From: Glossina fuscipes | Lineage: Eukaryota; Arthropoda; Insecta; Diptera; Glossinidae | Length of the DNA stretch: 64,000 bases | Reading direction: 5' to 3' | NCBI RefSeq assembly: GCF_014805625.2 | Contig: NW_023998416.1 | Location: forward strand, 15,161,174-15,225,173 | Part shown: one piece after another, positions 12,059 to 21,800 of the stretch | How the letters are laid out: every line of letters starts with the position of its first letter | Numbering within the stretch: position 1 is the stretch's first letter | Translations under genes and position numbers: made by a program | Notes under the pieces: model-generated | The model's database searches: none | Seen by the model: the letters and a program-made list of their open reading frames with translations, nothing else | What the model was told of the DNA's origin: nothing

Positions 12059-14492
12059 TAATATGGTAAATCAGGATTCAATAAGCAATAATAAATATTG
12101 TGCATATCCACTAGTTTGCCAGTTATTTCGTCGCCGAATGCTTCTTTCCTCGACGAAATAAGTCCACTTATATAATTACAGGTTAGAGTTGAAAAAAATT
12201 ATTTTCCTTTTTCATGTTCTCAAAAATAAATATTATTTAAATTTTTGTTTTATTTTATATTTTTTTCTAATGTTTTAAAACATATCAAATACTTGCAGAG
12301 TTGCCGTAACCGAAAATTTGAGGAGAATACTAATTTAGTACAATATTGTGGATCAATTAGTTAAAAATGCATCAATTCGTGCTGGCTGACGTAGTACTTT
12401 GTCTTACAATACTTCAATTTATCGCGTTCATCTTTGTAAACTGACATGTGAAAAATGAGAATAATATGTCCAAGCCACTATACAGAAAAACTCAGGGCGC
12501 TTAAGATTTTAATGTGAAGCATAATCAATTCTTTCTAAACGTTTTTAGCTGTTATAGTTAACCGCTTCAAAATTGTTAAGAAAAAATTCTTTTCGACCTT
12601 TTAGTTCACTTAAATAAAAACTCTTTCGACATCGTTCACGCACTGTTCTGGTTTTCAAGCTTCATACACAACGAGCTTAATACACTTACTTTGTCTACCG
12701 TCCGTCTGAAACAAGAATAGTTTCCGCACAAGCAGAAAACTTGTAAAATTTTACTACTAGCAAATAATGAGAATGTGTGCTTTATTCACCGTTATTAACA
12801 ATTCTTGAGGATTAAACCTGCAAATCAACTTGTGAGGATGATATCATAAAGCAAATCGACCTCTAAGCGTACTTTAGAAAAGACACGAGGTTCGGAGCCA
12901 GTAAAATAATAACCCTAACGTTGCAATACATCCATATTGCATTTAACCCGTAAATTTTAAAGCAAATATCAAAAATTAAAATTTTTTTTGATAGGATCGC
13001 CCATTTGATTCGTCAATTTCTTTAGAAATTATACAGGTGTAGGCATAGACAACTAGATGACAAGATATCCCAACATTTTCTTCAAACTACAAACTAATAA
13101 AACGCACTTATACGAATACCATAGCGTATATTCATTTGGAAACACGAAAATCTATATACTTTTGGCTTTCTAAACATTTGATACAATGGCACAATTTATA
13201 TAAGCCGCAGAATAACGATTGAACAAATGATTTTCCTATAGGCTCGGACCGGAGTTATCAAATGGGTAAAGGAATTTTAGATTGAAATGGAAACAAGTAC
13301 TTTAGGCGAGCGCGTAAATCGCGTTAATCATATGTGATTACTTGCTTTAAACCGTTGGAATTTTAGGAATACATCAGCAAAGCGCCATAGAAGCAAAAGA
13401 CGGAAAACAAGGATTTGTCTTTGTTTGAAATGAACTTGGAAACTTGGCGCCATCTTTAGCGTTTATTGGAATTATCGGATATTTTACTAATTTACATCGT
13501 CGATATGAGATACTCGGCAAGTTTGTCTACATGCCGACCTATTTCTATGTATATTAACATTGTGTTTCCTTTAAGCAAAGAGCAGAAAGACTGTGCCACA
13601 CTTCTGTTTCAAAACGGGTATACCGTATGCCAGTTTATACCCAATGCTCAACGTGAACGTACATTATTCTTTAACAATATGGGTCCAATTTTATACTATT
13701 TATGCATTTACGGTTACGGTGCCTTAAGCATTAATTCGGCAGTAATAGCGGAAAATTTACTTGGCTTATTTTGGTAAGCCTAATTAATAAGCGTTAAAAA
13801 AATAAACGTCAACCTACGTTTTAATGACTGTATAAATGATGCAGATTTTAGAATTTAAGCTTGCCTGCCTGGAGGGATCTACGCGGTCGTCATTTCCATC
13901 TATTTTGAAAACAAAGCAAATTTACCCACAAATACGGAAAAAATGCATCTTTCTCTGCGTTGAATGTGATTCTTCGTTTCCTGTTCAACATCGTACGGCG
14001 ACCCTTAAAAGGTCATTAAAAAGGCAAAAAAAAAAAATATCTGCAATGTACTAAGACATTTCTAAAAATTTTATATATGTTATCATCCATTTTCCTAGCT
14101 TTGCCAGAATTCCATTTTCAATTTCCTCTTATAGGTTTATCCATTCAATTAGTAACTAGCTTGCCTTTCTTTTAGAAAACCAGATAATAAAACAATTTTT
14201 TCAATAATAAAAGTTGTTGCATTATATGTTTGAATTAATCTATAAACGTAAGATAAAATTTCATCTTAAATTATAAAAGTTTTAATAAGAAATACAATTT
14301 AATTTAAATTCTTTGCAAAGAACATGTGTACAATTAATTATCTTAGCATTTAAAAAACAATCTATTGCAAACTGACGAGTAAAACCTTATCCGCAAAAGC
14401 TTCCAGAGCATCGTGGCTCAATCTGCGATGCAATGGCATTTTTGCTATTAGCTAAGAATATATTTGTTCGTTTAGAATATTTGTACGAAATT
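12059..14492. other. Intergenic region between GlcAT-S and Trx-2
   Basis: Mostly featureless AT-rich DNA containing the GlcAT-S leader and the Trx-2 3' untranslated region. The only coding-like part is at 13429-13777 on the plus strand, listed separately. Confidence 0.5.
13429..13777 (+). CDS. Possible small two-exon gene or gene relic, unrecognised
   Basis: The plus strand reads NELGNLAPSLAFIGIIGY then FTNLHRRYEILG up to about 13518, and after a plausible intron reads KEQKDCATLLFQNGYTV, CQFIPNAQRERTLFFNN, MGPILYYLCIYGYGALS and INSAVIAENLLGLFW to a TAA at 13775-13777. The intron would be about 57 bp, from AA/gtttgt to ctttaag/C, with a TATTAAC branch sequence about 20 bp before the AG, very like the real introns nearby. 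The second exon has one likely membrane span. There is no upstream ATG in frame (a TGA precedes), so either a 5' exon is missing or this is a decayed copy. I do not recognise the family. Confidence 0.35.
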
Positions 14493-16477
14493 TTAGACCA
14501 ATCTTGCGATAGTCGTTGCCAATTTCTCGGCATTTGCTCCAGCAAATTCTTCCAATTTTTGTTTGTTTTTAATAAAAACAAAAGTTGGCATGCTAGAGAT
14601 GTTAAATTCCATAGCCACATCTTCGCATTCGTCAACATCAACCTGTAGAAACGCAAAAAGGGATAAAACATAATGTGAATATAAGCAAAAAAAAAAGAAA
14701 ATTTCTAAACGAACCTTGATGACGACAGCTTTGTCAGCATATTCCTTAGATAATTCTTCTAATACAGGTGCAATCATTTTGCATGGACCACACCAATGGG
14801 CAAAAAAGTCGACAATGACCAATTTATTGCCAGCATTCTCGAGTTGTTGATCAAAATCGGCCTGCGATACGAAATGAATATAATGAAATAATTGAAGAAA
14901 ATGAGAATAAGTAAATGTTATCAACTGCTTAACTTTAATCTGGCTATCACGTATCAATGACACATAAAATATAAAAATAATCTTAAACACATAAATACTT
15001 ATACATAAGTGCAAGCCACTCGAATGATTGAAATATTATTAATTTATTAAATTTATTGAGTCATGCGCTAAGAAACTAAATGACTAATAAGTTAACTTTA
15101 GCTTATTCAAATGCATTTAAACTCGCATTCCAATAATTCTAACACTAATTCTATTCACGATTGATATGTCAACGTCATTCGATTCGCATCACATAAAGGA
15201 AAAGTGCCAAAACCCGAGTCTTTTATGCGCACACGTGTTTATTCGGAATGTTAGCTTTTATTTCTTCCTAATGATGTCATAGAAAGGTTTACACTTTAAA
15301 TTATTTCAGTACTTCAAGCGTACGCAATATTGAGTTCAGGGGCGACGGTTCACGCTCAAATTATCCCCTATGCCAGCGGATAGCGTAAACGACTATCCGA
15401 AGCCATCTGCTTCCCCCTTTGCAACTATTGAAGTTACTTCTGTGTACGACGAAAGTTCAAATCTTCCCTACGAGAATAAACGCTATGCAGAATTTATATA
15501 TACGGTAACGTTTAAGTGTTTGGAAATTTCGACCACATACTTTTTGAATGAAAAAGGTTAATATTTTGCTTATATTATTATAAGTTATCAGCAAATTAGG
15601 TTTAAAAATGAGCGCTACTTACTGCCGCAAAACTAAGTACAACTATTTAACAGACTATATGCAAGAATAACAAAAAATTAGGAAAAATTCGTTATACACA
15701 TACACGTACATAATCCAAAAAGAGACATTGTGGTCAAAAACCTATTTATAAAGATTAATGAAGGATTATGGTCGTAGATAATAAAGCTTCAACCAAAGAG
15801 GAAAATAATTTGTTTTTGCTTATTCTTCAAAATCAAATTTTCGTATCAATTAATTATATGTAAGTTGTAACCAAATGTTATGCTTTAGAAAACACGAAAA
15901 AAAACAATATTTATGCAAATGTAAGCTTAGCGACAGGTATTTAAAATTCGCTAGAATAATCTTACGAGTGAGATTATTATAATTTTGTATACATATAATG
16001 TATTTATTAAAACTTGAAAAAGTTGTAAGCAAGCAATTGGAGAAAAAAAAGCAAATTACGTCTCTCTGTCTCATATCTCAAGCCTTAAAAACGTTTAAAC
16101 GCTTTCAATGACTTTGCAAAAGACGCTAGATACGTATGCCGTGGCTTAACATTAATTGTCAATAACGTCACGTGTATGTGAAAATTAGTGACTCTTTAAA
16201 TATTACATGAATTACTATGAAATCAAACTAATTATCCCATGTACGTATATATCCAATTTCCCACACAATCGAACACGTATTGGATAATAAAGCAGATGAT
16301 ATCATTGTTATAGCTTTTACATATTAACATACCAATCGTTGTAACCGAAGAACAGAACGAAAATCTCTCTTTTAATATTTTAATAATTATTCTTCTTTTT
16401 ATACATTGATTATTTAACAAATGCATGTATCTTCAAATTTATATTAAACTTACCTTATTTTTTACTGCGTAAACCAT
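14493..16477 (-). CDS. Trx-2: Thioredoxin-2
   Basis: Small cytosolic disulfide reductase; in flies it is reduced by thioredoxin reductase and feeds peroxiredoxins, since flies lack glutathione reductase. Three exons: 16477-16454 (MVYAVKNK), 14861-14715 and 14642-14493 give exactly 106 aa, the length of Drosophila Trx-2. The active site WCGPC is at residues 31-35, after VDFFAH; the structural cis-proline is in SSMPTFVF, and DVDECEDVAMEFNISS is the usual third-helix region. The junctions are phase 0 with consensus signals (AAG/gtaagt and gcag/GCC; AAG/gttcgt and acag/GTT). The first intron is 1,590 bp, large for this locus, and contains a coding-like ORF on the other strand. Its donor partner AAG/gttcgt is a weaker splice site than its neighbours. 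No frameshift or missing catalytic residue is seen. Confidence 0.96.
14864..16453. other. Trx-2 first intron
   Basis: Intron sequence of 1.6 kb. AT-rich and otherwise empty except for a less AT-rich, coding-like ORF on the plus strand at about 15338-15521. Confidence 0.7.
15370..15561 (+). CDS. Coding-like ORF nested in Trx-2 intron 1, opposite strand
   Basis: An ORF of 63 aa starts MPADSVNDYPKPSASPFATI and continues EVTSVYDESSNLPYENKR and YAEFIYT, where a possible donor (ACG/gtaacg, near 15513) occurs. The open frame extends upstream (GRRFTLKLSP) to a possible acceptor after TTCAG. The residue mix and base composition are unlike the surrounding intron. No family is recognised and no downstream exon could be found, so it may be a small nested gene, an exon of an unannotated transcript, or chance. 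Confidence 0.25.
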   Translation: MPADSVNDYPKPSASPFATIEVTSVYDESSNLPYENKRYAEFIYTVTFKCLEISTTYFLNEKG

Positions 16478-18394
16478 TTTCGTTTTATCTTTTTTTAGGA
16501 AACGACACTTAAAAATATTTCAATTTTTCACACGCTTAAAGAATCTCTTTTGGACCTTTACGGACAACTTTATTTTAATGAATGCCGCTAGTGAAGCCAC
16601 AAGAGGTAATAAGTAGTGCTGCCAACTTTATGTCTTCGTCGTTAATAAATTGAAACATGTTTAGTTGTCTTTAGCAATAAACTGTGTTTAGTAATTCAAT
16701 AGTACACACAGTTGAAAAAAGTAGGGTTTTATCAAGTACTTTTTTTTAAACGAAAGTACCTTCTTTTGTACTTTTGTTCATACATATCGCGAAAAAGACG
16801 TACAGTATCATTAATCAAACATATCTATCGATCTCTTTAACGATAACCGAGTGTACTCATCAAACAAGGAATATGCGGTAATATGATATTAGATTACAAC
16901 GACTTGACAAAATGACAAATATACTTTTCAAAATATATTATTATGGCGACTTCACGTCCATCACGATAACATTTTATGAAGAAATGTGACAAAGGCGGAT
17001 GGACGGACATACACTCTAACCTGGTTAATGACTCGATAAATTGTACATTAACGCATCCTTTTGCATCACTTTAGGCAAGAATACTTGTTTGCAGTGACTT
17101 CCTTTCCCGTATACCATAATAGTAAATATCTGGAAAGTATTTAGGGCTGCTATCAAATTATTGCTTTAAAATTTCGATCATGGGAGAATGTGTGATTCGA
17201 GTTGGCTTTAGAATCTATTGGTCGTATTAGGTAGATGAGGTTGCATAAGCTACTAGTCTATTGTACCTCAATATTTCCTCTACCTCTCGAATTTTTATAC
17301 CATTTATCACTTGTGATACAAGGATATGTTAAGTAAAAGTAAAGTAAGAAACCCATATTTGCACACGCGATATATACGATATATCATGAGGACGACACAA
17401 TTTTGTGGACAACATATACAATATATGTGATATATGTTTCAGGTCGAATACAACTCCTTTCATGGTTTTTGTCAATTTTCCTATTTGGATGTCTTATGTG
17501 GCGATACAAGGCGTTTCAAGTGTTTACCTTTTTTTTGGAAAAATTTTTGCTGTTTTCAAAATCAAAACCTACTTTGTTCACTAAAGAGTAATACCTGAAC
17601 ATATCCTGGAGTTAGTTCCATTATATAAATAACATTAGTTTTTATATATATTAGCAAGCGAGATCTTCTGATTGGATTATCCCTACATTAGTTGGAATGT
17701 TTATGTCGCAACTGATTGTGTTTTTTTCATATTAAACATCACCATGTCGAGTATTTCACAATTGCTTTTTGAATTTGTTGTATTAAAAAAATATATTACT
17801 GGAAAGCAATGAAAGTGACAAACTTTATATCGTAAAATAATATACTGAAGGTAAGCGAAGAAATTTATTATTTGTAACTTTTCCATAAGAACGCACTTGG
17901 CCAAATAGGAGGCGAAAAGAAAAAGACGCTATTACTTCCTTTTCGACAAAGAGTGAGAGTGTAAGATGAAAATATCTTGCTTCGTCCTTCTAATAAAACG
18001 CATGTATTCTGAATCGGGGTTAGTTTCTGAATAGCTTTAATGATCGCTAAGAATTATTCAAATTATGAATATCGTGAAGATTGAAGCAGAGATTTGAAGC
18101 CTGACACGCCTATACTTCGATAAATTGTTGATAGTAAACAAGATTCACACCCACAAGCATAGACAACTAGCAATGTAATTATGCAGCTACCGATTGTAGC
18201 TGTTACACCAGTCGAACAATAGGCAAGTCATAATTAAAAACTTCAAGTGACAAATGACCAACATTCTTCCGAAAACAAATGTAATCTTTTACTCCTTATG
18301 CCTAAATATAGATAATGAGCTTTTATTCAATATTTTACTTAAAATTGACTTTATAAATAATTGAACTTAATATAAAACTAAAAATTATTTAACA
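16478..18394. other. Intergenic region between Trx-2 and gcm
   Basis: Contains the Trx-2 promoter side and the gcm 3' untranslated region. A GGATGGACGGACATAC stretch near 17000 resembles the GTCY core of the dispersed repeat in reverse. A 14-mer (GCATAGACAACTAG) at 18157-18170 also occurs at 13043-13056. No gene seen. Confidence 0.5.
18322..18327 (-). terminator. Candidate poly(A) signal of gcm
   Basis: AATAAA on the minus strand, about 70 bp beyond the gcm stop codon. Position and sequence fit; no transcript evidence. Confidence 0.4.
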
Positions 18395-20245
18395 TTAATG
18401 CGCGTAAGTGTAATAAGAAGAAGACAATTCACAAGCCGAATTATGAGTATTCGCTTGATCGTAACCATATTGGGGAAAACATGTCACCGAACTGCTGTTA
18501 TCCGATATGGAACCGCTTGCACTGTGTTCATATTGTTGAGATGTTTGTAAAGGAGTTCCGCCTGCGTCATAATAATTTGGCCCCGAATAATTATTATTTG
18601 TTGATTCTTCTAAGAAATCGCTACTTTGGTATGATTGTAACGGTAGATAATCGTAGCCGGCTCGTTCGGTTTCCGAATCAATGTACTTGAAAGCAGGCTT
18701 TTCCTCTTTGCTTTGACGCGATGTCAAACTATAGCAGTTATCATAACTATTCGAAACAATACGATTCTCATCTAAAAATGTCGTTCCATTCATAAATACT
18801 TCACCATGATTGTTGTGTTTGTATTGCTGTTTTGCATCATCCGTTTGTTCACTCAACTGGGGAATATGTTGTTTGATTTGTGAATAATTTATAAATTCTG
18901 GTTCATTGCTCGCCACGTGATGTTGGTTGCTCGTTCGCATAGCTGACATATTACCGCTATGCGTTCCATTAGGAAGAGTATTATGATCGTCGGTCGACGT
19001 TTCATAGTTAGTATTGTAATAGAAAGCGGACGAATTCATATAGTTTGTGTGATGATGAGTCGCATTCGTTGTGGAATGTGGTATATTATGATTTAACTCG
19101 AATGTTGTTGGACAGGTATATTGTTCTACGGAAGATTTCGGCGAAGATGTTATTGAAAAATGTGTCACTGCCGGTGTATGATAAATTGGATAATTGTACG
19201 TGATATGCTGATGATTTACGGTAAACACTGTGGTTGGCTCACAGGTGTGCCCTTCACTTTCTCCAACATTATACAAAATGCTTGAAGTATGATTGTGCGG
19301 GAAATTCGCATGCGAACCTAATGATCCATAATGATTTGTGGCTGATTGGTAACTTAACACGTTTGGATTACTGGTTGAAGGTTCTAGAAAACAAGTGCAG
19401 GCGGCTCTTGTAGGGCATTTATCACAAGCTAAAATCATAATGTAAAGCAGCGTCGATGAGAAATTCAATTTTTTATAAATTTTGGAAAAAAAAAAACAAA
19501 AACAATCTTACCATTATGTTTACAAATTCCCAAAACACCCTGAGAATTTTGATTGGATTTACTTGTACGCTTAAGTACTTTATTGATAAAATTATTGTTT
19601 TTCATTGGCTTTATGCTGCCACCAAGCCCTAAGCTTGCGTTATGTCGTCTATTTGCTCCCCTTAATGTTGATGGATTGCGATGACCCATTAGGGGTACTC
19701 GCCCAAAAGCCCTTTTCGATACGCTCGAATTTTTAGGCTCCGGTCTGGGATGATCGTGGACGCCCTTGGCTTGAAAGAATATTGCATTAGTTGAATGCCT
19801 CCAAAAGTGCGTAACCGGGTAGCCGCAGTGTCCTCTGCAGGGCTTAATTTCTAAACGTCCGCCACGGCAAGTCTTATTGGGACAAGCTTTACCTTCCTGT
19901 TTTCGCCTTGCCTTATCACAAATGGCCGGACGCAAGTTGATTTTGTTACCATTCGGTAGCGTGCAATTTTGCGAACAAACTAATACTCCGAGACAGCTTT
20001 TCTTTAATATGTTAACATTATGATTATTAGTATTTCGCATCGCCCAACCTGATATATGTTTTTTGGCCTCTTCATGATTAATGGGGTATATCAGTCGCAC
20101 GTGGCCGTCCGCCCAATCGCTAAATTCATCGAAGTCACTTTCAGATACTTGCGGTACAATAGCGTCGTTTATATCCCAATCCCGTTTCGACTTGACAGTC
20201 ATATTTATCGGTTGTTGCTTGCGTGTGTTAAAACAATACGCATTT
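18395..20245 (-). CDS. gcm: Glial cells missing transcription factor (GCM domain)
   Basis: Zinc-containing GCM-motif DNA-binding protein that directs glial and, in flies, plasmatocyte fate by binding ATGCGGG(T/C). Exons 20245-19512 (coding from ATG 20202) and 19428-18395 join in phase 1 to give 574 aa from that ATG. The GCM domain covers residues 8-158: [84 protein letters not shown] and [17 protein letters not shown], with the conserved Cys and His ligands (C70, C76, C80, C95, C107, C112, C122, C126, H149, H151). The C-terminal half is rich in Asn, Ser, His and Tyr, as in an activation region. The frame stays open upstream to an acceptor at 20246, so extra N-terminal residues in an upstream exon are possible. 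Drosophila has adjacent gcm and gcm2; which one this is cannot be settled here, and no second GCM domain is in the window. Confidence 0.92.
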
Positions 20246-20354
20246 CTGAAAATAAAATGATATTTTTCTTATATATCATTCAGTACAGTATATGCCGAAA
20301 ATAAAAGCGGTTGGGATGTTCACGGCTAAACGCCACCATTCAACAAGTACGGAA

Positions 20355-20362
20355 TTTATATA
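20355..20362 (-). promoter_or_regulatory. Candidate TATA box for gcm
   Basis: TATATAAA reads on the minus strand about 150 bp upstream of the ATG used for gcm, so transcription would begin near 20325-20332. A short upstream ORF (ATG near 20339) would lie at the leader start. If an upstream coding exon exists, the true promoter may be farther away. Confidence 0.35.
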
Positions 20363-20459
20363 TTCGCAAAGCCATATCTTGAACACTATTTTTTCTCAGT
20401 TGGTATTAAGATATAAGACCTATAAGTGAATGACTATATTATTGGTCTCAAGGAAAAAG

Positions 20460-21345
20460 AAGTCAGAAACTTATATTCGTCTGGGGCCGAATCTCGCACA
20501 GTCACTGCCATTGATATCTTTGGCGCATCATGCTTTCATTTATTGTCATAAAAAAGTGTGTGGCATAAAATTTATCTCTTACCTTATTGTTAAGAAAAAT
20601 TAATCCACAATATCGCAACATCAACCACAATTAATTTAGAAATAACACACTTAACTTGTTACGTTCTACTCTCCAAGTCCCTTTATGGTATCCCCTTCTA
20701 AACGGTATTGCAACGAAAAAATTAATCCGCCATGTCGTGACGTCCCCCATTACTAAGTTAGAGTTAATACACTTAGCTGTTGGCCTTCTACTCTTCAAGC
20801 ACTTTTATTTGATACCCATAACGGTGGTAATATTAAGAAGAAATGAATCTACCAGGTCCGTGCGTTGCCCATATTTATTTTAAAATTAATGCATTTTTAG
20901 GCAAATAATATCTCTTTATTTGAGAAATGTACAAGATAGTCTTAAACATTCTGTCTTGTTTACTTTATGATAAATAGAAGAAAAGTTAATCACTTATAAC
21001 CTTGTGTGGGCATGGCTGATTCTTCCCATTTTTTGCACATAAATGAAAGAATCTTCCGTAAAGTAAATGTAGCTAATTTTAGCCTTCTAAGATTTCGCTT
21101 AGGGAAACGGAATCGCGTTCACTTTACCGTTGCCCGTTTTCAAAGCCAACCTGAGTGCAAAAACCTCCCATTTTTTTATGAAATTTGAAATCCATATTTT
21201 CATATTTGCGACCAAAAGAATTTCAACAATACTCCTTAGATCAGGAATATATAGACTTCATAGCATGACTGACGTTTTTTTTTGGGTATTGCAAACATCA
21301 CGACAAAATGAGTATACCCCCGTCTTTCGGTGGTGGGTACAATAA
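20460..21345 (-). repeat. Long copy of the dispersed repeat with internal tandem units, minus orientation
   Basis: Read from its far end, it begins with the ACTTATATTCGTCTGGGGCC terminal motif (20472), contains two to three imperfect tandem units with a period near 124 bp (20560-20890, marked by AATTAATCC and CCCTTTATGGTATCC/TTTGATACCC), then the body, and ends with the GTATACCCCCGTCTTTCGG motif at about 21310. It matches the plus-strand copy at 28.27-29.33 kb. Confidence 0.7.
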
Positions 21346-21375
21346 GTAAATTGACGAAAGAAGAGAAAAAAAGCA

Positions 21376-21800
21376 AAAACAAGTAAAAAAATTATATTCG
21401 GCTATGACCGACACTTTATTCCCCATCACCTTTCTAGTTGGACAGAATACTAAGATATTTATTGTTGCAGTTTAGGAGTAGAGAGGAAAATATTCCTTTT
21501 TTGCTTTCTGAAAGCAGAGCTGTTCTCGCCTTACGTCGTAATGCGGGCATGTCCCTTAACGAATTTGGTCCCTTTTCAATAGCAGACTGCTTCCACTCAC
21601 TTAATATCGTAATTTTGCGACGAAGAGAATATTTATCACAGACGTTACACTAACAAACAGACAGACAGCCAAACATGCGAAAATTCATAACGAATTTGAT
21701 CCCCATAAAGAACACAATATGCTTTATGAGATCCCTGAAGTTTACTTCTGTTTGTTGCAAATATTTTGACAAACTGCGTACACGCCCTTCCTTCGGTGGT
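21376..21800 (-). repeat. Second copy of the dispersed repeat, directly adjacent
   Basis: Begins with a good terminal repeat AACAAGTAAAAAAATTATAT followed by TCGGC, carries AACAGACAGACAGCC (reverse GTCY core, 21654-21670) and ends near CCTTCGGTGGTGGGAGG. Same orientation as the preceding copy but without the tandem units. Confidence 0.7.
21541..21548 (+). promoter_or_regulatory. Perfect GCM-binding octamer
   Basis: ATGCGGGC, matching the known ATGCGGG(T/C) site, 1.3 kb upstream of the gcm coding exon. It lies inside a dispersed repeat copy, so conservation is uncertain. Confidence 0.35.
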
